From UBA1774 sp045628925 (lineage in GTDB: Bacteria; Bacillota; Clostridia; Oscillospirales; Oscillospiraceae): a DNA stretch of 6,605 nt. The stretch spans positions 1-6,605 of the forward strand of contig JAZQQF010000091.1 of NCBI GenBank assembly GCA_045628925.1, in the 5' to 3' direction. The notes under the pieces were generated by a model. That model did no database searches. It was not told where the DNA came from and worked only from the letters and a program-made list of their open reading frames with translations. Shown in pieces: positions 1-5,571 of this stretch. Position numbers and translations under genes: made by a program. The first letter of the stretch is position 1, and every line of letters starts with the position of its first letter.

Positions 1-36
1 AGAAAAACATCCCCGGCAGGAAGATTCCTGCCGGGG
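1..36 (-). terminator. Intrinsic terminator of the alpha/beta hydrolase gene
   Basis: An 11-bp perfect GC-rich stem (11-21 with 26-36, loop 22-25) lies just past the stop codon of the minus-strand hydrolase. Read on the minus strand it is followed by ATGTTTTTCT, which supplies the U-tract. The T-run is only on the minus-strand side, so it fits the hydrolase gene rather than a gene entering from the left. Confidence 0.85.
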
Positions 37-46
37 ATCCGTCATA

Positions 47-1009
47 TCAGATGCCCTGAGAAAGCAGCCATTCGCTGCACAGTTCCGCCCAGCGGCCCAC
101 GTGGGGGAGGTCGACACCCAGGTCATTGTTCCCGTCCGCCAGCGCAAGACCGTGTGCGCCATCGGGGGAGAGGTGCATCGCGAAGGGGAGGCCCACGGCG
201 GGGAGCGCCTGTCCCAGCGTGAAGGAATGGCGGGGGTCGTCGCTGATGGTCTGCCAAATGAAGAACGGCGGCGTCTGACGGGTGATGTTCACCTCCGGCG
301 CAAAGTAGATGAGTTCTTCCTTGCTGGCAACATAGGGATTCATGAACCGGTCGCTGAAGGGATCCACGAAGAAGCCGCCGGGGAGACCGGCGAAGGCGAA
401 GGCCCCGTAGCCGAGGACCGCCGCATCCGGGCGGCAGGATTCCCGCTCGATGGGGTCGGCGGCGTCGAGGTCGCCAAAATCGAAATGCGTGGCACAATTG
501 GCGCTGAGCATCCCGCCTGCGGAGAAGCCCATGCAGGCGACCTTGTCCGTGATGCCCAGCTCGTCCTTCTTTGCCCGGAGCAGGCGGATGGCCCGCTGCA
601 TATCCGCCATGGCGTCATAGCGGCTGTAGGGCTTCAGACGGTAGGTGAGGATGGCGGTATTGAACCCGGCGTCCGTGAAATATTCCGCCACGTGCATCCC
701 TTCGCAGCCGGTGCGGGTCTCGAATCCGCCGCCGCAGGCGACGATGACCGTGCCGCGCGGTTCGCTTGCCCCCTGCACGGGGATGAAGGCGATGGAGGGC
801 TGGGGCTGCAGCGGGTCCCGGTCATCATAGCCCGGCGCGCCGCTTTCCCAGAGCGGGAGCAGATCGAAGCGGGCGATGGCGTCGTTCCAGATGCGGAGAT
901 TGCCCTCAATGTCTATCCGGCCATCGGGCAGGCGGTGCTTGGATACGTGCCGGATGACGCTCTTTTCCGCGCAGATCGTTTTCAGGATCGAATAATTCGC
1001 TTCAAACAT
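47..1009 (-). CDS. Alpha/beta hydrolase, acetyl-esterase/xylan-esterase-like
   Basis: A 320-residue cytoplasmic protein (no signal peptide seen) with the alpha/beta-hydrolase fold. The nucleophile elbow GFSAGG is at residues 161-166, making Ser163 the likely nucleophile. Asp257 or Asp258 (ISDDP) and His286 (DGAHG) are the probable rest of the triad. CGGGF at 92-96 occupies the oxyanion-hole position, where related esterases usually have HGGG, so a Cys replaces the His. The TYRLKP segment (122-127) and the residue spacing match the BD-FAE/acetyl-esterase group that often removes acetyl or feruloyl groups from plant polysaccharides. The substrate cannot be read from the sequence. The start is supported by AGGAGG at 1018-1023, 8 nt upstream, and by a good promoter just beyond it. 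It is monocistronic here, ending at its own terminator. Confidence 0.85.
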   Translation of the reverse strand: MFEANYSILKTICAEKSVIRHVSKHRLPDGRIDIEGNLRIWNDAIARFDLLPLWESGAPGYDDRDPLQPQPSIAFIPVQGASEPRGTVIVACGGGFETRTGCEGMHVAEYFTDAGFNTAILTYRLKPYSRYDAMADMQRAIRLLRAKKDELGITDKVACMGFSAGGMLSANCATHFDFGDLDAADPIERESCRPDAAVLGYGAFAFAGLPGGFFVDPFSDRFMNPYVASKEELIYFAPEVNITRQTPPFFIWQTISDDPRHSFTLGQALPAVGLPFAMHLSPDGAHGLALADGNNDLGVDLPHVGRWAELCSEWLLSQGI

Positions 1010-1038
1010 GGGAATAGCCTCCTGGATCGTTTTTCTTT

Positions 1039-1067
1039 ATGATAGCAGGATGCGGCGCACATTGCAA
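1039..1067 (-). promoter_or_regulatory. Sigma-70-type promoter for the hydrolase gene
   Basis: On the minus strand the -35 TTGCAA (1062-1067) is separated by exactly 17 bp from the -10 TATCAT (1039-1044). TG one base upstream of the -10 makes it an extended -10 promoter. Transcription would start near 1032, a short distance before the AGGAGG site. It diverges from the riboswitch promoter, with about 70 bp between the two -35 elements. Confidence 0.7.
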
Positions 1068-1104
1068 CGGATTTCGCCGCTTTCGGGCGGAACGCCTGCT
1101 GACG

Positions 1105-1116
1105 GGAAAATTTTCC
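1105..1116. other. 12-bp palindrome between divergent promoters
   Basis: GGAAAATTTTCC is a perfect palindrome followed by a T-rich stretch (1118-1124). It sits between the divergent hydrolase and riboswitch promoters, about 20 bp upstream of the riboswitch -35. It could be an operator, or an AT-rich upstream element for the strong plus-strand promoter. There is no loop, so it is a poor terminator. A regulatory role is inferred only from position. Confidence 0.3.
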
Positions 1117-1135
1117 GATTTTTTGCCGATGGTGA

Positions 1136-1164
1136 TTGACAAGAAATAATAGCTATGATACTAT
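1136..1164 (+). promoter_or_regulatory. Strong promoter for the c-di-GMP riboswitch operon
   Basis: A consensus -35 TTGACA (1136-1141) is followed after exactly 17 bp by the -10 TACTAT (1159-1164), with TG at 1156-1157 giving an extended -10. The expected start is near 1171, which coincides with the first base of a 6-bp hairpin (1171-1176 with 1181-1186) directly in front of the riboswitch aptamer. The agreement of promoter and RNA boundaries supports both calls. Confidence 0.85.
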
Positions 1165-1185
1165 CTAAGCGGATAGGAAGCTATC

Positions 1186-1268
1186 CCCACGAAAGGCAAA
1201 CCCGTCAAAAGGCGGGGGCGCGAAACTAAAGGGCCTAAGGACGGAAGTCTATGGCAGCCAGTTGCCGT
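1186..1268 (+). ncRNA. Cyclic-di-GMP-I (GEMM-I) riboswitch aptamer
   Basis: The conserved GEMM-I blocks occur in order: ACGAAAGGCAAACC (1189-1202), a hairpin CCCGTC-AAAA-GGCGGG (1201-1216), GGCGCGAAACTAAAGGGCC (from 1217), CCTAAG (1234-1239), a GAC-GGAA-GTC hairpin (1240-1249), TATGGCAGCCA (1250-1260) and GTTGCCG (1261-1267). CCTAAG with TATGG is the classical 11-nt tetraloop receptor used by this family to dock the first hairpin. The guanine of GGCAAACC corresponding to G20 of the Vibrio Vc2 aptamer is present, which favours c-di-GMP over the cGAMP-binding variants that carry A there. The first tetraloop is AAAA rather than the usual GAAA. A hairpin at 1171-1186 forms the 5' end of the transcript. 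It should control the downstream genes through the terminator at 1322-1358. Confidence 0.93.
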
Positions 1269-1281
1269 AACATCAGGAACG

Positions 1282-1310
1282 CAGAACCGCTGAGTCTCAG
1301 TATCGGTCTG
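1282..1310 (+). other. Structured linker hairpin in the riboswitch leader
   Basis: CAGA and CCG (1282-1289, one bulged A) pair with CGGTCTG (1304-1310), and an inner arm CTGAG (1290-1294) pairs with CTCAG (1296-1300). The composite hairpin sits between the aptamer and the terminator. It has no U-tract of its own, so it is more likely a spacer or folding element of the expression platform than a terminator. Confidence 0.45.
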
Positions 1311-1321
1311 TGTTGATTTGC

Positions 1322-1358
1322 GAGCAGCCGGAACAGAAAGCCTGCTGCTTTTTGTTTT
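1322..1358 (+). terminator. Leader terminator, riboswitch expression platform
   Basis: AGCAGC (1323-1328) pairs with GCTGCT (1344-1349). After one C/T mismatch the stem is extended by GG (1330-1331) with CC (1341-1342), leaving a 9-nt loop. The U-tract TTTTTGTTTT (1349-1358) follows immediately. Being downstream of the aptamer and upstream of the first start codon, it is the natural switch point for transcription attenuation. The polarity (ON or OFF with ligand) cannot be read with certainty. Confidence 0.75.
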
Positions 1359-1415
1359 GGCCGAATGCCACAGCACTGTTTTTGGCCCCAAAATAGAAAA
1401 CAGGAGCGATGAAAA

Positions 1416-1796
1416 ATGAAGAGAAAACTGGTAGCGGCGATCCTTGCGATGGTCCTGATCCTCGCGGTGGCGTGTCCCGGCGTTGGCGCCTGCGGGCTTG
1501 ACGGATGGAAGCAGACGAAGTCCTGCAGCATTACAGATGCCCGTTTTGCGGCAGCGGAAAAGCTGGTCAGCGACTGTAACCGTACGGTCGAGCTGATGGT
1601 GCGCTGCGCGCAGCTTACCCCTTATTATGACGTGCCCGCCCTGCTCTGCTCGGTGAATGCGCTGATCGACACCACCACCGCGCTGGTCCGTGCGCTGGGC
1701 CTGGACGTGGAATGCACCTACACGCAGTATATTGTCGACGGACAGCTCGTGATGATCGACCCGCTGCGCGTCATCAACCCCATCGTTCACGACTGA
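1416..1796 (+). CDS. Small exported cysteine-rich protein, function unknown
   Basis: A 126-residue protein, first gene of the riboswitch operon. It begins with a classical signal peptide: MKRK, a hydrophobic core at about 5-19, then Cys20. Two processing routes are possible: signal peptidase I after Ala25 (VGA), or lipoprotein processing at Cys20, although the lipobox is imperfect because Ala rather than Leu is at -3. Cysteines are at 20, 26, 37, 54, 64, 78 and 100; six remain if cleavage occurs at Ala25, which would suit disulfide pairing outside the cell. There are no further membrane spans, and I do not recognise a family. The start is set by AGGAG (1402-1406), 9 nt upstream; an ATG at 1409 is in another frame and too close to the site. 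Its stop overlaps the next gene's start (TGATG). Since c-di-GMP often controls surface and adhesion proteins in Firmicutes, an extracellular role is likely but inferred. Confidence 0.82.
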   Translation: MKRKLVAAILAMVLILAVACPGVGACGLDGWKQTKSCSITDARFAAAEKLVSDCNRTVELMVRCAQLTPYYDVPALLCSVNALIDTTTALVRALGLDVECTYTQYIVDGQLVMIDPLRVINPIVHD

Positions 1797-2140
1797 TGGC
1801 GGGAGTCCTGCCCGCTCAGATCCCCGGCGCGGTCCGCGCACAGATCCTGCGCATCAAGGAGCGGATCAGCGCCTACCCACCCGTTCGCAAAATCTACCTG
1901 TTTGGTTCGTTCGCTGTCGGCACCTATGGGGTCGACAGCGATATCGATATTGCCGTTTTTCTGGAGGATGACAGTCCCTGCGGCCTGCAGGAGTATCTGG
2001 AGCTGAACCGTCTGATCGGAGAAAGCGAATATGACATTCAGCTGCAGATGTTTCAGGAAGAAGAGCTGCGCGATCCCTGCGGGATCGTGGGGGAGGTCGT
2101 TGAGCACGGCGTCGTGCTTTGGGAAAAGCCCGGACTTTGA
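1796..2140 (+). CDS. Minimal nucleotidyltransferase (MNT) domain protein
   Basis: A 114-residue cytoplasmic protein of the polymerase-beta-like minimal nucleotidyltransferase group. It shows the signature GSFAVGTYGVDSDIDIAVF at 37-55, with catalytic Asp49 and Asp51 and a probable third Asp at 80 (EYDIQL). Such proteins transfer nucleotides (often AMP) from NTPs to a partner; in HEPN/MNT toxin-antitoxin pairs the MNT protein modifies the HEPN toxin. The start at 1796 is chosen because it overlaps the previous stop (TGATG) and gives the length usual for the family; the longer open frame from 1712 lies inside the upstream gene and would prepend residues unlike any MNT. No separate strong ribosome binding site is obvious, fitting translational coupling. 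Its expected HEPN partner is two genes downstream (3069-3548) rather than adjacent, which is unusual. Confidence 0.9.
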   Translation: MAGVLPAQIPGAVRAQILRIKERISAYPPVRKIYLFGSFAVGTYGVDSDIDIAVFLEDDSPCGLQEYLELNRLIGESEYDIQLQMFQEEELRDPCGIVGEVVEHGVVLWEKPGL

Positions 2141-2152
2141 GAGGTTCTTTGG

Positions 2153-3082
2153 ATGGAAGGTTTCTTTCTGAATACGGGAAACAGCGGTCCTTCCGCGTCG
2201 GCCGGCGATACCCGTCTGTCGCTGCTGGCAAGGCGGAAGGATATGGAGGTCATGGTGCAGACACTGCTGGAAAATGCGGTCGTCTGGATCACCCCGGCGG
2301 AAGACCGGGACACCATGGAGTTCTTCTATGTGCTGAGCGGAGAACTGGAGCTGATCGACGGCACGGAGCCAAAGACGATCCATGCGGGCGACAGCTTTTA
2401 TGCCGACGGGCTGGAGGATGAGGTGCTGCTGCGGGTCAAGCAGGAATCCCAGCTGCTTTATCTCACAAATAAGCCGCTGTTTGACGAGGTGCTGGGCTTT
2501 CAGGGCAATCTGGATGCGCTGATGCAGCAGGTGGACGAGAAGGACAATTACACCTATCAGCACAGCCGCAACGTATTGGATTATTCTCTCCTTCTGTTCC
2601 AGAAGCTCCAGCCGGAAGCGAAGATCAACGACCTGTCCACGGCAGCGCTGTTTCACGACGTGGGGAAGTGCCTCATTCCGGACGAGATCCTGAAAAAACC
2701 CGGCAAGCTCACGGCGACGGAGTTTCAGCAGATCATGAAGCATCCCACAGCCAGCGCGAGAATGCTGCAGAGCCGCTTCGGCTCCCACATCGCGGAGATC
2801 TCCCGCAGCCACCATGAACGGATGGACGGCAGCGGTTACCCCTTCGGCCTCAGCGGCGAGGAGATACCGCTGGAGGGCCGCATCATCGCGGTCGCGGATT
2901 CCTTTGACGCCATGACCAGCAAGCGGGTCTATAAAGACAGCTCGATGAGCTTTGAGGCCGCAGCCGAGGAGCTCTGTTCGCTCCCGAATCTATATGACCA
3001 GAAGGTCACGGCGGCACTGCGCGAGCTGGTGGAGACCGGTGTGATTTCCCGTCCGAAAGGAGAAAACGATGAAAACGTCTGA
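2153..3082 (+). CDS. Cupin-HD-GYP cyclic-di-GMP phosphodiesterase
   Basis: A 309-residue cytoplasmic protein with two parts. Residues about 40-108 form a cupin-like beta barrel (FFYVLSGELELIDG at 57-70, AGDSFY at 78-83) without the usual metal-binding histidines, so it is probably a ligand-sensing or dimerisation domain. Residues about 120-300 are an HD-GYP phosphodiesterase with the full metal-ligand set: His137 (YQHSRNV), His168-Asp169 with Lys172 (FHDVGK), His197 (KHP), HHE at 220-222, the DGSGYP motif at 225-230, and Asp249 (VADSFDAM). Proteins with this complete motif hydrolyse c-di-GMP to pGpG or GMP. GAGAGG (2139-2144), 8 nt before the ATG, overlaps the MNT stop codon and sets the start; the gap to the MNT gene is 12 bp. 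Because the operon leader senses c-di-GMP, the enzyme would change the level of the signal that controls its own expression. The small molecule sensed by the cupin is unknown. Confidence 0.92.
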   Translation: MEGFFLNTGNSGPSASAGDTRLSLLARRKDMEVMVQTLLENAVVWITPAEDRDTMEFFYVLSGELELIDGTEPKTIHAGDSFYADGLEDEVLLRVKQESQLLYLTNKPLFDEVLGFQGNLDALMQQVDEKDNYTYQHSRNVLDYSLLLFQKLQPEAKINDLSTAALFHDVGKCLIPDEILKKPGKLTATEFQQIMKHPTASARMLQSRFGSHIAEISRSHHERMDGSGYPFGLSGEEIPLEGRIIAVADSFDAMTSKRVYKDSSMSFEAAAEELCSLPNLYDQKVTAALRELVETGVISRPKGENDENV

Positions 3083-3548
3083 GAAATACAAATACTGGGC
3101 AATGCTGGCGGATTACGATCTGGACACGGCGAAGGTCCTGATCGACGGGGAGCGCTGGGTCTACGTGGCCTATATGTGCCATCAGGCGCTGGAACGGCAG
3201 CTGAAAGGGATGTTCGTGTTTTATGCGGATAAGGAAGCGCCCAAATCCCATAACCTGCCCTTCCTGTTCAACAAGCTGCAGAACTGCCCCGGGTTCCCCA
3301 TGCTCGGCGCGATGGGCGATGAGCAGGCCGCGCAGCTGGAGGATTTCTTCTCGGAGATCATGTTCTACTATATGTCCGACTATCCGTTTTCCTATAAGCG
3401 GATCGTCAGCCGCTTTATTGACGGTGAGACCGGGACGCAGCTTTATGACAAGGTGCGCGCCTGCATCGCGGAGCTGCGGGCGTTTCAGCCGCTGCCGGAG
3501 ACGGTGGACATCGAATCCGAGCAGCAGAACGGAAAACAGAACTTTTGA
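3069..3548 (+). CDS. HEPN-domain protein, likely partner of the MNT protein
   Basis: A 159-residue, largely helical cytoplasmic protein of the HEPN family (PF05168-like). The hallmark segment YMCHQALERQLKGMF (35-49) is followed by KSHNLPFLFNKL (59-70), the conserved SHNL helix, and then by DYPFSYKR (104-111), equivalent to the RYP-type turn of the family. I see no R-x4-6-H motif, the catalytic signature of HEPN RNases, so it may be a non-catalytic, substrate-binding or target-of-modification HEPN protein. It overlaps the HD-GYP gene by 14 nt; AAAGGAG (3056-3062) lies 6 nt before the ATG, so translation is coupled but has its own site. It ends the operon, just before a strong hairpin. The tail after residue 145 is polar and probably disordered. 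Confidence 0.88.
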   Translation: MKTSEKYKYWAMLADYDLDTAKVLIDGERWVYVAYMCHQALERQLKGMFVFYADKEAPKSHNLPFLFNKLQNCPGFPMLGAMGDEQAAQLEDFFSEIMFYYMSDYPFSYKRIVSRFIDGETGTQLYDKVRACIAELRAFQPLPETVDIESEQQNGKQNF

Positions 3549-3555
3549 ATGCAGC

Positions 3556-3590
3556 ATCCCCCGGAACCATTGCGTTCCGGGGGATTTGAT
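3556..3590 (+). terminator. Terminator of the riboswitch operon
   Basis: A 12-bp perfect stem (3556-3567 with 3574-3585, loop CATTGC) begins 8 bp after the HEPN stop codon. The following stretch, TTTGATTCT, is only moderately T-rich, so some readthrough into the next gene is possible. That gene has no clear promoter of its own in the short gap. Confidence 0.75.
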
Positions 3591-3616
3591 TCTCTGCAGA
3601 TCCGGGAGGAAACGAG

Positions 3617-3997
3617 ATGGAAAACACAGAAGCATGGCTGCTCTTCGGCGGGAACAGCGGCGACCTCGGTCTTTATGCAGCGCTGGAAACAGCGCTGCTT
3701 GCAGCCTTTCCGGCGATGAAGATCAAAACGCAGAAGTCGCAGATCTCGTTTTACGGGCGTCGGCTCTTCGCCTGCGTTTCCAAGCTGCGGGTGAAGAAAA
3801 AGTCAGAGCTGCCGGAAAGCTGGGTGACGCTGACGATCGGCCTGCCCGCACCGCTGGATTCGCCCCGGGTGGCGGCGAAAACGGAGCCTTATCCCAACCG
3901 CTGGACGCATCACATCGTCCTGACTTCTCCGATGGAGCTGGATGAGGAACTGATGGATTGGCTGCGGGAGGCGTGGAGTTTTGCCGAAGTGAAGTAG
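3617..3997 (+). CDS. DUF5655-type conserved protein
   Basis: A 126-residue cytoplasmic protein without signal peptide or membrane segment. The pattern KTQKSQISFYGRRLFACV (37-54), an LTIGLPAPLDSPRV strand (72-85), EPYPNRW (90-96) and HHIVLTSPMELDEELMDWLREAW (98-120) matches DUF5655, a small domain of unknown function found alone or fused to other domains; the family identity comes from memory of its conserved RW(T/M)HH and hydrophobic positions. Some relatives carry an extra N-terminal zinc-finger segment that is absent here. GGGAGG (3604-3609), 7 nt upstream, supports the start. It lies between two terminated units; no strong promoter was found in front of it, so it may depend on readthrough of the upstream hairpin. 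Its function is unknown. Confidence 0.75.
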   Translation: MENTEAWLLFGGNSGDLGLYAALETALLAAFPAMKIKTQKSQISFYGRRLFACVSKLRVKKKSELPESWVTLTIGLPAPLDSPRVAAKTEPYPNRWTHHIVLTSPMELDEELMDWLREAWSFAEVK

Positions 3998-4006
3998 CGG
4001 AAGCAC

Positions 4007-4022
4007 ATTCGCTCTTGCGAAT
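4007..4022 (+). other. Small hairpin or operator overlapping a -35 element
   Basis: ATTCGC (4007-4012) and GCGAAT (4017-4022) form a perfect 6-bp inverted repeat with a TCTT loop. It overlaps the -35 box of the FAD-oxidoreductase promoter. There is no T-run after it, so an operator for a repressor is more plausible than a terminator, though unproven. Confidence 0.35.
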
Positions 4023-4043
4023 CGCACCTGCCGGGTGTAAAAT
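4015..4043 (+). promoter_or_regulatory. Promoter for the FAD oxidoreductase gene
   Basis: TTGCGA (4015-4020) and TAAAAT (4038-4043) are separated by 17 bp, in the 74-bp gap between the DUF5655 gene and the oxidoreductase. The expected start near 4050 leaves a short leader before the GGGAGG site at 4059-4064. Confidence 0.6.
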
Positions 4044-4071
4044 CAGAAAAAACGAACTGGGAGGCAGCGCT

Positions 4072-5517
4072 ATGGCGACCTACGGAAAAGAAGTCTATTC
4101 CACTTATGATATGCCCCATGCGTTTTCGGTGAAGACCCTCAGCGGCGCGAAGACCGTCACGGAGGCCGTGCGGGAAACGCCGGTCGTCCGGGAAGCGGAC
4201 GTGGTGGTCGTGGGCGGCGGCCCCGGCGGCGTGGCGGCGGCGGTATCCGCGGCGCGGAACGGCGCGAAGACCATTCTGCTGGAGCGGTACGGGCATCTGG
4301 GCGGCATGGCCACCGGCGGCCTTGTGAACATCATCCCCAATCTGGGCGATATCTATGGCCGCCAGTGGATCGGCGGCTTCTGCGATGAGTTCATCCAGCG
4401 CCTCGCAAAGCGTGAGGACGCGGCCTGCTATCCGCCGAAGGAGGCGTGGGGCAAGCCGATGGAGCCGTGGGTGAGCAGATACACCAAGGCGAACATGACC
4501 CATTTCTATGTGCGCCGGAATGAGAAGGGCGAGCGCGTCGTATTGTATACGGCGGTCATCGACCCGGAGGTGGGCAAGGCGGAGCTGTTCGACATGGTCA
4601 CGGAGGCGGGCGCGGAAACGCTGCTGCATACGTGGGTCACCGCGCCCATTCTGGAAGGAAACGAAGTGAAGGGCGTCATCGTGGAGAACAAGGCGGGCCG
4701 TCAGGCCATCCTTGCCAAGGTGGTCATCGACTGCACGGGCGACGGCGACCTTCTGCCCGGCACCGGCACCGAGACCGTGGAGTATATGCGGCCCGGCTCC
4801 CGCATCGCCCAGTTCGGCTATGTTTACTGGGTCTGCGGCGTGGATCTGGAGAAGTACGACGCGTTTATGGAGCAGGAACCGGAGAAGTATCAGGAGACGG
4901 TGAAAAAGATCACGGAGGAAGGCGGCAGCGCCTTCTTCACCCGCGGCCTGCTGGACCGGCACGAGGGCGTCATCTGGGTGCATCGGCTCATCGGTTCCCT
5001 GCACCAGACCGACCCGGAGGAGATGACCTTCATCGATTCCTCCGCGCGGCAGTACAGTGTGCATAGCTGGGAACTGCTGCGGAAGTATATGCCCGGCTTC
5101 GAGAAGAGCTTCATCATGCTGTCTGCGCCGCAGCTTGGTACCTCCGGCGGGCGCCGCATCGTGGGCGAGTATTATCTGACCGAGGACGATATGAACCGGG
5201 ACGAACCGTTTGAGGACACCATCGCCATCTTCGCGGATAACGACCGGGGCGACCTGTCGCTGGAGCATCCCAAGACCTACGTGCCGTATCGGGCGCTGCT
5301 GCCCAAGGGCGTGGAGGGCTTCCTTGTGGCCTGCCGCGCCTTCTCGGCAGACCACGAGTTCAGCGAGTTCTTCAACCTTATCCCGCATTGTATGTGCTTC
5401 GGGCAGGCGGCGGGCGCGGCTGCGGCCATCGCCGTGCGGAAGGGGATCCCCGTGCGGGATGTGCCCTATGCGGAGCTGAAGGAAAAACTGCTGGCAGGCG
5501 GCGCGATCCTGCCCTGA
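4072..5517 (+). CDS. FAD-dependent oxidoreductase (FAD_oxidored family)
   Basis: A 481-residue flavoprotein. After about 40 extra N-terminal residues, the Rossmann dinucleotide-binding motif VVVVGGGPGGVAAA spans 44-57, with the acidic ribose-binding residue in LLERYG (69-74) and HLGGMATGG (75-83), typical of PF12831 FAD_oxidored enzymes. The segment near 402-438 (PYRALLPKGVEGFLVACR region) and the C-terminal FGQAAGAAAAIAVRKG (443-458) complete the FAD site, as in that family. No signal peptide or iron-sulfur cysteine motif is seen, so it is probably cytosolic. The substrate is unknown; relatives are often annotated only as flavoproteins, some next to catabolic genes. GGGAGG (4059-4064), 7 nt before the ATG, sets this start; the frame opens earlier (3958), but that part overlaps the DUF5655 gene and lacks a ribosome binding site. 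Confidence 0.88.
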   Translation: MATYGKEVYSTYDMPHAFSVKTLSGAKTVTEAVRETPVVREADVVVVGGGPGGVAAAVSAARNGAKTILLERYGHLGGMATGGLVNIIPNLGDIYGRQWIGGFCDEFIQRLAKREDAACYPPKEAWGKPMEPWVSRYTKANMTHFYVRRNEKGERVVLYTAVIDPEVGKAELFDMVTEAGAETLLHTWVTAPILEGNEVKGVIVENKAGRQAILAKVVIDCTGDGDLLPGTGTETVEYMRPGSRIAQFGYVYWVCGVDLEKYDAFMEQEPEKYQETVKKITEEGGSAFFTRGLLDRHEGVIWVHRLIGSLHQTDPEEMTFIDSSARQYSVHSWELLRKYMPGFEKSFIMLSAPQLGTSGGRRIVGEYYLTEDDMNRDEPFEDTIAIFADNDRGDLSLEHPKTYVPYRALLPKGVEGFLVACRAFSADHEFSEFFNLIPHCMCFGQAAGAAAAIAVRKGIPVRDVPYAELKEKLLAGGAILP

Positions 5518-5533
5518 AACTGTGAAAAAAGCT

Positions 5534-5563
5534 GGGAGCTGTCCGGTTTATGGGACAGCTCCC
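5534..5563. terminator. Hairpin terminator after the FAD oxidoreductase
   Basis: An 11-bp perfect stem (5534-5544 with 5553-5563, 8-nt loop) starts 16 bp after the stop codon. On the plus strand the tail is CGTTTAT, a weak U-tract. On the minus strand a run of six T's (complement of 5525-5530) follows closely, so it would work better in that direction, although no minus-strand gene ends here. Its CTGTCC and GGACAG arms recur in the next hairpin. Confidence 0.6.
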
Positions 5564-5571
5564 CGTTTATA

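Noticed and set aside
101..1042. Plus-strand open frame opposite the hydrolase
   Set aside because: It is antisense to a clear alpha/beta hydrolase with promoter, ribosome binding site and terminator, and its low-complexity Gly/Glu/Arg-rich translation matches no family.
1186..1268. cGAMP-sensing GEMM variant
   Set aside because: The ligand-contacting position equivalent to G20 of Vc2 is G, whereas the cGAMP-type variants carry A, and the downstream enzyme is a c-di-GMP-type HD-GYP.
1359..1387. Direct repeats TTTTGGCC (1355-1362 and 1380-1387)
   Set aside because: Short repeats in a U-rich leader tail; they could pair through GGCC, but the stem is only 4 bp and no function is indicated.
1161..1841. 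Minus-strand open frame across the riboswitch
   Set aside because: It spans a structured RNA and the exported-protein gene; the sequence conservation there is that of the plus-strand riboswitch.
1787..2815. Minus-strand open frame of 342 codons opposite MNT and HD-GYP genes
   Set aside because: It crosses two well-supported plus-strand genes, has no convincing ribosome binding site, and no domain is visible.
3910..5388. Long minus-strand open frame of 492 codons
   Set aside because: It lies antisense to the FAD oxidoreductase, whose motifs and ribosome binding site are clear. The frame is long only because GC-rich codons have few antisense stops, and its translation shows no recognisable domain.
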